Positions 10,384 through 20,259 of a DNA stretch of 32,945 nt are shown here, one piece after another; the stretch's first letter is position 1; every line of letters starts with the position of its first letter. The translations under genes and the position numbers were made by a program. The DNA comes from an uncultured Bacilli bacterium (GTDB lineage: Bacteria; Bacillota_I; Bacilli_A; Mycoplasmatales; Mycoplasmoidaceae): assembly GCA_904501665.1 (NCBI GenBank), contig CAJGBT010000006.1, positions 1 to 32,945 on the forward strand. Reading direction: 5' to 3'. Under the pieces are notes generated by a model, which was not told the DNA's origin, searched no databases, and saw only the letters and a list, made by a program, of their open reading frames with translations.

Positions 10384-13300
10384 TTAAAGTTGATTGAATG
10401 TATTGAAATAAATTTTCAAAGCATCTAATATTTTATCTTTTAAGTTCTTATAATCATACTCACCATCTTTTGGTTTTTGGAACTTTGACATTGGAGGCAT
10501 AATTTTGCCTATTTCCGTACCTGTTTCTTTAATATATCCAATACTAAAGCATCTTTCCATATATTTTTTTGTTTCTTTTGGATTTAAATTATATTCCTTA
10601 ATAATTTGGTCTAATTGAACTTCTTGTTGTTCATCCATAAACTCATTATATTTTTCTCATATTTCTTCTTTTTCATTATTTGGATTAATTGACATTAAAA
10701 ACTCTATTAATAATTCTTTTTTAGATCTTAACTCATATGATGAATTAATTATAGTTGTAATTGATTCAATAATTTTGTTTCCATCAAGTTCATTACTCTT
10801 GCTAATTCTAAATTGTTCAAAAATATAGTCAACATTAATATCAACCTGTTTTACTAAATCAATTTCAAAAACTAAATCTTGACTAATATCTTTTTTTTCA
10901 CTCTTTTCTTTAACCTTAATTTCCTCATATATATCTTGATATTTACCTAAATAATTTTGAAATTCCCTTTCACTTAATATTTCTTTACCTTTAAATTCTT
11001 CGAAACAATATAAAATGTTTCTCATGTTTAAAACTTTAGAGAATAGTTTAATAAAGTTAATTTGTTTTTGTTCTCCTAAGTAACTATTTGGGTTATTAAG
11101 ATCATATTCTTTTAATAAGATATTAATTAGTTCTTCATATCCTTTTTGATTATCATATCCTAAATAATAGTCTTCAAATTTTCTTAATAAGATAACACCG
11201 CTAGCATGTTCATCACCAAATAATTTAATTGCATCATTTAAATGATTTGTTAGTGGTCTAAAGCTGATAATATTTCCATATTGTTTTTCACTATTTAATA
11301 TCCGATTAGTTCGACTAAGAGCTTGAATTAATCCATGATATTTTAAATTCTTATCTACCCATAAAGTATTTAATGTTGTAGCATCAAATCCAGTTAAGAA
11401 CATATTAACTACAATTAGAATATCAATTTCTTTATTTTTAGTTCTCATTGAGATATCCCGATAGTAGTTTTGGAATTCCTCACAATTAGTAGAAAAAGAA
11501 GTACCAAACATTTTATTATAATCATTAATAGCACTATCTAAAAATTCCCTTGAGTCTTTATCTAATCCATTAACATTTTCATTGTTTTATCAACAATAAC
11601 ATTTCCATCATAATCTCTTGATTCCTCATTGGGAGCATAGGAGTAAATTAAACCAATTTTTAGGTAAATATCGTTTCTTGAACTTAACTGTTTTTTAAAT
11701 TCTAAATAATATTTTTTTGCCGCTTCAATATTACTTACTGCTAAAATAGAATTGAATCCTTTTAAATTAACTATTTTTAATTTTCTATCTATCTTATTTT
11801 GTTTATCCCTAGCTAATTCATTTATATTTTCAGTTACTTTATGTTCATAAGTTTTATTTGAGTGGGTTTGTGTATTAAAGTTATCAATGATATATTTAGT
11901 GATATTGGTAATTCTTTTTTCATTATTTCAAACTTTTTGTTCATCAATTCCTTTAATTTTTTCTTCGATAATATCTTCTCATTCTTTATTTTTTAATGTT
12001 ATATGTTCTGAATATCTAAATGGTAAGACATTCTTATCATTAATAGCATTAATAATTGTATAAGTGTGTAATTTATCTCCAAATAGTTGCTCAGTAGTTT
12101 TATTAATCATTTTTTCTTTATAGTTGTCAACTATTTCTTTTGGTTTTATACCAAATGAAACGGTGGCATTTTGTTTAAAGATTGGTGTTCCAGTAAAGCC
12201 AAAGATATTATACTTTTTAAATCGTTTAGTAATATCTTGGTGCATTTGACCAAATTGTGAACGATGACATTCATCAAAAATCATCACAACATGTTCATTA
12301 TAAATATCTAACTTATTGTATTCTTTGACTAGATTATTTAGTTTTTGAATAGTGGTAATAATGATCTTATTATCCTTAGATTCAATTTTATCTTTTAAAT
12401 CTTTAGTTGATTTAGATGAAAATGATGAACCTTTTTCAAAATTCTCATATTCTCTTAAAGTCTGATAATCTAAATCTTTTCGGTCAACCACAAACATTAC
12501 CTTACTAACAAAATCAAATTCTTTAGCAATTTGAGCAGTTTTAAATGAAGTAATTGTTTTTCCACTTCCAGTTGTATGTCATATATACCCACCAGCAGCA
12601 GTTGTTCCTAATCGTTCTTTATAATTATGTGAGATAAAAATTCTTTTTAATATTTCTTCGGTTGCGACAATTTGATAAGGACGCATCACAATTAATTTAT
12701 TATCAACACCTAATATACAATATTTAGTAATGATATTAAGTAATGTATGTTTTGCTAAAAATGTAGCAGTAAATGATTCAAAATCATTAATAATATTATT
12801 CTTTTGGTCTGATCAATAATTAGTAAAAGCAAATGAATTAGATGTATTTGATGTTAGCTCTAGATTCTTTTCTAATAAACTAATAATATTTTTTCTTACT
12901 GTATTTGAATAATATTTAGTATCAACTCCATTAGAGATGATAAATATTTGTACATAATTAAATAACCCTTTTGATGTATCAAATGATTTTTTATATCGGT
13001 TAATTTGGTTAAATGCTTCTTTTAAAGCAACTCCTCGTCTTTTTAATTCAATATGAACTAATGGTAATCCATTGATTAATATTGTGACATCATATCGGTT
13101 TTGATGCTCTCCCTTATCATTAACATATTGATTAATAACTTGTAATTGGTTATTATGAACATTCTTTTTATCAATTAAATAGATATTAACTGTTTTATTA
13201 TTATCTAGGATTAAAGTATAATAATAGTCTTTTTGAATCTTTTTAGTTCTTGATATTAGTGAATCAGTTTCATTGCTATCATTACAAATATAATTGTTTA

Positions 13301-13592
13301 ATAATTGATTTCATTCATTGTCACTAAATTTACCATTATTTAAATGTTGTTTATTTAAGATTTCTAATTGTTTTCTTAAATTATTAAGCATTCAATCTTC
13401 ATGATTAATATTTATTTTGATTAAATCAATATGTTCATATCCTTGATTTATTAATTGATTAATAAAATCTTGCTCTAATTTAGCTTCTGATTGGTATGAG
13501 TTATCTTGAGTTTGTACTTTGGGTGCTTGTGCTACAACAGTAGCTTCATCATAGGATATTATTTGCTTATAATTAGATTTATTGTTATCCAT
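10384..13592 (-). pseudogene. hsdR: Type I restriction enzyme R subunit, frameshifted
   Basis: HsdR is the ATP-driven translocase and nuclease of type I systems. The N-terminal part (13592 to about 11575) contains the nuclease ExK (E182, K184 in HIELKRRG), Walker A TTGSGKT (K345) and the DECH box (440-443) plus GFTGTPIF. The C-terminal part (about 11586-10384) continues in another frame with FLDSAINDYNKMFGTSF, FLTGFD and ALSRTNRIL, matching the later helicase motifs and C-terminal helical domain. The frames overlap at 11562-11589, where one indel would restore a ~1068-residue HsdR of usual size. TGA is Trp throughout. No ribosome-binding site precedes ATG 13592; TATAAT lies 9 bp upstream, suggesting leaderless mRNA. 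It may be inactive or a sequencing indel. Confidence 0.85.
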
Positions 13593-13608
13593 AGTATTAA
13601 TTATATAA

Positions 13609-13842
13609 TTAAGGTTTTAATGTTGTATAAGGAACTGCCAAAAATCCATCCGGTCTTTTATAAGAGTAATCACTTCCTACAATAATCATATAAAATGATG
13701 GTTTAGATTTAAGTCCATAGTTAGTTTGGATTTTATTTTCTAAAGATAGCAATCTTCTTGTAGCATCATCCATTAGACAGTTTGAGATAATTTGCCCAGA
13801 AATGGACAAATTATCTATAATACCCTCAATTATTAAAGAAAC
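13609..13842 (-). pseudogene. C-terminal tail of a second DUF4143 ATPase
   Basis: About 75 codons, in the same frame as the upstream ATPase but beyond its stop, read GIIDNLSISGQ, then ATRRLLSLENKI, KPSFYMIIVGSDYSYKRPDG and VPYTTLKP-stop. This is laid out like the end of the intact neighbour (KSLLKFYKYAKKKPKFMCIILG, then IIPINCLKP-stop). It is therefore the remnant of a paralogue whose ATPase portion is gone. The last bases touch the hsdR start, and this junction is duplicated at 15761-15839. Confidence 0.65.
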
Positions 13843-13845
13843 TTA

Positions 13846-15126
13846 TTATGGCTTTAAACAATTAATAGGTATGATATAGATTCCTGTTTCTTTATCTTGA
13901 TAAGTAATATCATGACAACCTAATATAATGCACATAAACTTAGGTTTCTTTTTTGCATATTTATAGAACTTTAATAATGATTTTTTAGCTTCTTGGACTC
14001 CATAACCAGTTAATTTGATTTCTAATGCACAATATTCACCATCATAAAATTCAATGATCGCATCAACTTCATCACCAGAATTATTATCTCTAAAGTAAAA
14101 TAAATCAGCATCTAGATAATTAGCATATACTCTAAGATCTCGCATCACTAAAGCTTCAAACATTAAACCAAACGTATTTAAATCATCAACTAATTTCTCT
14201 ACAGTTAGTTTTAGAGCAGCGCATGATAAACTTGGGTCAACCAAATGTCGCTTAGGGCTACTACCAATTTTGGCACTTGAACGATAATTGATTGAATAAG
14301 GTTTATCATTTATTACAATAAAGTTTTTCTCTAATGAATTTAAATAAGTATCAATTGTTATTCTTGATGTGTTTGATAGTTCCTTATCTCCATTATCGCA
14401 AATATCTTTTAAGATAGTAGCTTTAGAAGCATTAGTTGATTCATTACGAGCTAATGATCAAACTAACATATTTAATAATCTAGGGTTTTTATTAGATAAG
14501 TTATTTTCAAAACCAGGGATATCAATATTAATTAAATTAGATATATATGATCTTGCAAACTTACCTGTATCATTTTTATCATCCAAGATTGCTGGTCATC
14601 CACCACGAACTATTAATCTAGCTAGTTCATGTAAAGATAAACTTTTAACCACTTGAGATTTAAACTTCCCATTAATAATGCCTTGAATAGATACACTACC
14701 GGTAGAACCATTTGTTTCATATAAAGTCATTGGATACATTTGCATAGTATGTATTCTTCCAATTCCTGAATGGACAATTCTATCAGATTCATAACTTTTT
14801 AAACTTCTAGAACCAGTTAAAATAAATTTACCTTTAATTAAATCCTCATCACATTTATTCCTTACATAATCTCATAGTTCTGGGATTAATTGTCATTCAT
14901 CAATTAATATTGGATAACTATTATTTGAGAATATGTAATCAGGGTTGTTCAAAACATTTTCCCTAATTTTAATATCACTTAAATTAAAATTCATACTTGC
15001 TGCTTTAATAGAAGATGATGTTTTACCACATTGTTTTGGACCTTCGATTAATAAAGCCCCAAAGGTTTTAAGGTTTTCATCAATTTGTTTGTCAATCAGT
15101 CTTTTACGATAATTTTCTAATTTCAT
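13846..15126 (-). CDS. AAA-family ATPase with DUF4143 C-terminal domain
   Basis: A 426-residue product. The N-terminal AAA_14-type domain has Walker A GPKQCGKT (29-36), Walker B YPILIDEW (about 71-78) and the sensor-like ILTGSRS. The C-terminal DUF4143 half carries the nuclease-like EVDAIIEF and ALEIKL motifs, near 365-385, typical of the restriction-endonuclease-like fold in this family. The biological role of AAA_14/DUF4143 proteins is poorly defined; they are common near mobile and defence loci. The frame is intact with TGA=Trp. Four exact 23-bp-spaced repeats containing TGTATAAT lie directly upstream, the nearest only 8 bp from ATG, so expression is probably leaderless and possibly controlled there. 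It sits inside the type I locus between the SIR2 gene and hsdR. Confidence 0.85.
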
Positions 15127-15133
15127 ATCTATT

Positions 15134-15225
15134 ATTATACATTTTTCTTATTTTAAATTATACAAAATTCTTAAAATTAATTATACATTTTTCTTATTTT
15201 TGATTATACAAAATTCTTATTCTTT
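15134..15225 (-). repeat. Four tandem 23-bp repeats carrying TATAAT boxes
   Basis: ATTATACA (TGTATAAT on the coding strand) starts at 15134, 15157, 15180 and 15203, exactly 23 bp apart. Each is followed by alternating TTTTTCTTA / AAATTCTTA arms. The array ends 8 bp before the ATPase ATG. It can act as stacked promoters, as an operator array with one site every ~2 helical turns, or both. Confidence 0.75.
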
Positions 15226-15310
15226 AAATTTATTAAAATAGTCTTTTAAACCTTATATTATTTATTCTTTTATTTATAAAGAACATATTTACATATAAAT
15301 ATGAAAATTT

Positions 15311-15424
15311 CAAATCCCAAAAATGTCTGGTGCAAAATCCCAAAAATGTCTAGTTGTAAATACAATAAAAAACTGGTGCAAAATCCCATAAAAAACTGGT
15401 CAAAACCCTAAAATGTCTGGCAAC
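15311..15424 (+). repeat. Five imperfect 22-24-bp tandem repeats
   Basis: Units begin at 15311, 15333, 15357, 15379 and 15401, with a consensus close to CAAAATCCCAAAAATGTCTGGTG; two units have AAAAACTGG in place of AAATGTCTGG. Repeated terminal sites of this kind are found at the ends of some insertion sequences (for example the IS21 family), and the decayed ORF just to the right supports that reading. No intact element is present. Confidence 0.6.
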
Positions 15425-15540
15425 AAATCATAAAATATTTAAATTAGTTAATAATAATGTGACATATTGATTATTTAAAGTATGGGGAATTAATTAAGAA
15501 ATCTTAACTTTTTACCCCTAATATTTGATGAAATACACAT

Positions 15541-15741
15541 ATGACATTTTATGATTAAAGAGATTTATACCTAAAACAATTAATAGATAAAAGGATTAAA
15601 GAATCATTTAAAAAAATTATTATCACTAAAAATAGTTTATTTAATAGTTATGATCAAAATGGTTTTTTGATATTATCAATGATTGATTTCTTATTAGATC
15701 CTAATTTGATTAAAAATAACATTTTTAATACACCAGTCTAA
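15541..15741 (+). pseudogene. Short broken ORF, probably mobile-element remnant
   Basis: ATG at 15541 gives MTFYD, then a TAA, then 60 open codons (RDLYLKQLIDKRIKESFKK through FNTPV-stop). It lies between the tandem repeats at 15311-15424 and a segment at 15731-15757 whose complement (CACCCTCTTTTTAGACTGGTG) resembles the insertion-sequence ends at 10120-10150 and 32815-32835. No domain is recognised. The rest of 15226-15540 shows no gene. Confidence 0.4.
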
Positions 15742-15760
15742 AAAGAGGGTGATTAAAACA

Positions 15761-15839
15761 GCTTATAATTAGATTTATTATTATCCATAGAATTAATTAT
15801 ATAATTAAGGTATTAATATTATATAAGGAACTACTAAAA
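15761..15839 (-). repeat. Diverged copy of the DUF4143-tail / hsdR-start junction
   Basis: These 79 bp match 13565-13643 with 7 differences by eye. They carry the last codons of a DUF4143 tail, the intergenic TATAAT, and the hsdR start MDNNKSNYK, after which the copy meets a stop (LF-stop) and the mobile-element debris. It is a relic of duplication or recombination in the type I locus, not a gene. Confidence 0.75.
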
Positions 15840-15891
15840 GTAATTAGGAATTATATGGATAATTACTTTCTAAACATTTTATAAAAGATGT

Positions 15892-18800
15892 TTAATGGTT
15901 ATAAGAATTCGTTTTTTTAAAATATTCAACAATTGCGTTTATTTTATCATTAATTACTTTTTCATCTATTTTTGATAAATCAGTTTTTAATATATCTAGT
16001 ATGTCATTCCATTTGTTTCCTTTAGATGATTCTTGGTGTTCTTGAGTATTCACAAAGAAATAAATCCAAATTATGATATTCCTTAAATTGTATCCTTTCT
16101 CTTTTTCATCATCAGAAATTATTGAATAGCATTTTAATGATATTGAAAATAAAATTTGTTTTAATATCTCACTAATCTCTTCATTTGTTAGAAAAGTTTT
16201 ATTAGGGAAATTGTTAATAAAAGGGATTAATTTATTAAATTTTCTATATGTTTGAGTTAAAAATTTAAATTTATAAGTTGATAAAGTTTCAAAATCAGAT
16301 TCTTTTAATTTTTTAATATTATCTTTATACAAAAGAAAAGATCAAAATCAATCGATATGAAGATGTTCGAATGTAAAATCCTTGTATGATTCATTAAAAA
16401 TGATTTCAAAAAATAATTCACTTTTATAATAGAATAGTAATTTAATAAAGTCATGAACTATATAATCTCCATTTTTTTCTATATTATCAATAAGAAATTT
16501 ATAATTTTTTTCTAGACTTTCTTTATCTAAACTAAATACTTTTTTTAATAGTTTTTTACTTATATCTTGTTTATTATTTTTATAATTTGAACATAAAGAT
16601 AGATATTTTAAGAATACCAACTCCTTTTTATCCTGTATCAAATCATCAATATTTTTTTCTATTAATTTTTTATAGACCTCTAGTAGTTTATCGCTAAGCA
16701 ATAATTTTTTAAAACTTTTTCCTTTTATTAATTCTAATAGCGAAAATACAGAGAATTTTCTATTATCAATTAGGTAAAAATCATAAGCGATATCTAATTT
16801 AGAATTAAATAAATAAAAATTAATGATACTTTTTGCAAATGTAATTAATTTATTTTCAACTAAATCATCTATTAATTTTGCAATTAACTTAATATTAGCA
16901 TAATTAAGTTCTTTAGATTGATGCAAATAAATAATATTTTTTTCAACAAATATATTAATAAATGCTTTGTTAATATAAAAAATTAAATCTAATAGTTTTT
17001 TGTATAAATTTTCGTCATTTTTTTGTTTTGTTTTTGATAAATAAGAATCTATTAAATGTTGAAAAATAGATGAATACATTCATAATAAATCATTTTTAAT
17101 AATTTTATAACCATCTTCTTTAAATTCTTTAATCTTTTCAAGATCTTTTATTTCAATATTATCAATACTTTTATTTATTATATTATTTGTAAAAACTGAT
17201 AATTCTTTATCACGTTCTGGAATAATATTTTTAATTTCTCATTTATTTTGTTGAGATTTTCTTTCGCAAACTTTTTTACTAAGTTCTTTTCATTTTGAGA
17301 TTATATCTTTATTTTTCTTTTCATTGGATTGTAATTGAGCATTTTCTAATTTTCAAAATGATAGTATGTGAAAATAATTATAATTGTAATTGTAATTGTT
17401 GTCATCATTATTTACTATTGTTTTTGCTTTTTTATAAAATTCATTGAATTCTTTTTTATTTCTTTGTAAATAATCATAAATTAGCTTGAAACAAGTATTA
17501 CTATTAAATCAAGAAATATTATAATAAGTTGTAGTAATTTTTTCAATTAAATCATTAATAGATATATTATGTTTTTTAAGTGTAATTTTTATAATGTTAA
17601 TGTTAATTCCTAAAATTAGTTTTATAAAATATAAATTTAAAATAAATTTATTATAAGAATTAGGATCATCATTTTTATCAATAAATTTTATAATTCTTTC
17701 TTCTATTTTATTAATTTCATTTAAATCCCTTTGACTTAAACTTCTGATTGATATATATGGTATAGAAGGTTCAAAATAGTCTTTTTTTGATAGCATAAGC
17801 TTAAATATATTTTCTATATTATTTTTATTAATTTCTGAATAATTTAATCAGTAACACAAATCATAAAATTCATATTTTAATTTATTGTGTTTAATTAGAT
17901 AGTTTATAACTAATTTATTAACATTTGAATTCTTATGCATCCCAAATACTCACGATGTTAAAAATCATTTGAAATCTACTATGTTTATAACACTTTTACT
18001 ATTTGAAATTTTATCTAAATAAAAATCTAAATAACATTTAACTGTGATTTTATCATCATAGAATTTTCTTAATATTGTTGAAATGTAAAATGTATCATTC
18101 TTTTTGACTAATTCTTTAAATTTATTAATCTTATCTTCTTTAGTTTTTATTGTTTCGTATTCTTTAATTATTTGATTTGTGATTTCTGTTAATGAACTTG
18201 TAAAATCAAAAATATCAATGTTATATTTTTCATCAGATCTTTTATAATCATCATATTTTTTTAAAATTAATTCATATAAATTATTAAAAACTTCTTCATC
18301 ATATTTGTGATCTTTTGCTTGTAATAAATATATACCTTTTTCAAGTAGTTCTTCTTGTATTTTAGTTGTATTTTTATTTTCTTTTTCAAATGCACTAGTT
18401 ATGTATATAATTCTAAAATTACCATTATTTCTCATTAATTCAATTAAGGAGGTTATATGAACCTCGCTCAATGATGAACCAAAAACAAAGATATAATTAT
18501 TTTTTTGAGATTGTTCTAAATGAGATTTAAATGTTTCTAATATTTTGCCATAATCATTTTTCAAGAAAAAATCTAAATAAGCTTTTGATGTATATATGAA
18601 ATTATTAGATGATTGACTATGAATTTGATAAACTGAAAAATTAGAATTTAAAAATTTATCTAAGTCTTGTAAATAATAAACTTCCCTAAACTCGGTAGAT
18701 TTTTGGATAGTATCACAGTGGTTTGTTGTTATTATTCTAATTGAACTTTCTTTTTGCCGAGATATTATTGATGATAATTCTTTAATAATTTTAAATAATT

Positions 18801-19065
18801 GTTTATCTCTTAATTTTAATCCTTTTTCATTTATGTTATTTATATCTTTTATTTCTTTTTGATAATTAATATCTAGATTTGTGTAAAGAAAAAAATTATT
18901 AACATCTATACCACCATATTTTTTCTTTGACATATCACTTCATAAAAGATATTTATCTTTATCAATGTATTTTGTAAATCCTGATCCAAAAAAGAAATAA
19001 ATTGATATGTTTTCCCTATTGATTACCATCTCTTCTATTAATTTTTCTAGATATTTATTTTCCAT
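15892..19065 (-). CDS. SIR2-domain protein with long helical C-terminus, putative anti-phage NADase
   Basis: A 1057-residue product, continuous under TGA=Trp. Residues ~20-210 have SIR2 features: FFFGSGFTK (27-30, the glycine-rich GAGxS equivalent), TTNHCD (N115, D118), YQIHS (H149, catalytic-His equivalent), a YTSKAYLDFF segment and FGSSLSE (195-201). The remaining ~850 residues are Lys/Ile/Asn-rich and look alpha-helical, with no motif I can name. Size and layout resemble SIR2 abortive-infection proteins such as DSR1/DSR2, which deplete NAD+ on sensing phage components; that function is inferred. ATG directly abuts the hsdS stop (TAAATG) and its AAAGGA site lies in the hsdS coding end, so it is the last gene of a coupled hsdM-KAP-hsdS-SIR2 operon. 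Confidence 0.8.
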
Positions 19066-20259
19066 TTATTTTCCTTTAAAATTTAATAATAAATCTCTAT
19101 AGTACTCATATTGTTTATTTCTTAGTTCTATTTCTAATGGTAATCCATCAGATATTTCGTTGACTAATGAACTAAAACTATCTAAGATCTCTACAATTTT
19201 ATTTTGGATATCTAGTGGTGGGATGGGGATGGAGATCTTTTTAAACACTTCTTTGCTAACGTAAAATCTAGTAACTCCCCTAATTGATTTTCTGCATTTA
19301 ATTTTAAATTCATTACTATTAAAATAAAATTTATAAAAACTAGGATTGATATTTTTTAAGTATTCTTCTTTAACTCTAATCCCAAATAAATGATCATCTA
19401 AAAAAATATTATCTTTAATTGGTTTTTCTATAACTGAACAAATTGCACATTCTTCAATTGTTTCAGATGCAGAAGTAAAAAGAATATCTCATTGTTTTAA
19501 AATACTTTGTTTTAATGACTTAACTGTAGCCTTATAGGTTTCATTAACATTAGTACTTAAGTTTTTATAAACATTTAAATAATCTATAAATTCACAATTC
19601 CCAGTATCTTGTCATTTCTTAGATACATTTGTCATTCCATTAAAAAAAATAAAACATTCTTCTATTTTCTTATACTCCACATCTTTATCCTTAAAATCTA
19701 ATAATTTATCTCTATAGTATTTATATTGTTTAAGTCTTGCTGTAAGCTCTGCTGTAAGCTCTGCTTTATAATTAGTAAAACTATCTAAGATCTCTACAAT
19801 TTTATTTTGGATATCTAGTGGTGGGATGGGGATGGAAAGATTAAGAATATCAGATTTATTAAGTGCAGGAATTCCTGCCCCATATTGACTTTTAATTAAT
19901 TGTTCTTCACTATCTTTTAGAAAATAATAAATATATCTATAATTACATTTATTTAAATTTATAACTACATAGCAATGTGCTCCAGCTCAAAATTCTTTTT
20001 CTTGTCATTGAACATATCCAGCAGAAGCACCGCCTTGACTTATAGTAATTAGATCTTTGTTGAAGTTATATTCTTTTCAATATCCTGATGGTAATTTACC
20101 ACCATTAATAACAGGATAATATGAACTATCATCTAATAATAATTTTTTATTTAATTGAGTTCCTTTTTGAATATCTATTAAATCTGATAGTTTTTGAAAT
20201 TTGATATTTTTATCTTTAACTAATAATTGAGTTATTAACATTAAATTACCTTTATTCAT
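19066..20259 (-). CDS. hsdS: Type I restriction specificity subunit
   Basis: HsdS holds the two target-recognition domains that choose the bipartite DNA site for HsdM and HsdR. The 397-residue product has two half-repeats. Each ends in the same spacer, KISIPIPPLDIQNKIVEILDSF or a close variant, followed by a YKYYRDKLLDFK / YEYYRDLLLNFK helix. Residues 166-173 are two TAEL-type units (AELTAELT) from a 12-bp tandem repeat at 19741-19764, as in type IC HsdS of the EcoR124I kind. A 61-bp direct repeat (19173-19233, 19776-19836) encodes the shared spacer. ATG 20259 overlaps the KAP gene stop (ATGAATAA) and has an AGAGG site. The frame is intact, so specificity and methylation should be functional with HsdM. 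Confidence 0.93.
19173..19233 (-). repeat. 61-bp direct repeat in hsdS, copy 1
   Basis: Identical to 19776-19836. Encodes the conserved spacer after the second target-recognition domain. Such repeats allow deletion or exchange of a recognition domain by homologous recombination. Confidence 0.9.
19776..19836 (-). repeat. 61-bp direct repeat in hsdS, copy 2
   Basis: Identical to 19173-19233, 603 bp away. Encodes the conserved spacer between the two target-recognition domains. The 603-bp distance is a multiple of three, so recombination between the copies would keep the reading frame. Confidence 0.9.

Noticed and set aside
14369..14656. 95-codon plus-strand frame
   Set aside because: Antisense to the intact AAA/DUF4143 ATPase.
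15134..15424. Possible CRISPR array
   Set aside because: Repeats are contiguous with no unique spacers of regular length and there are no cas genes.
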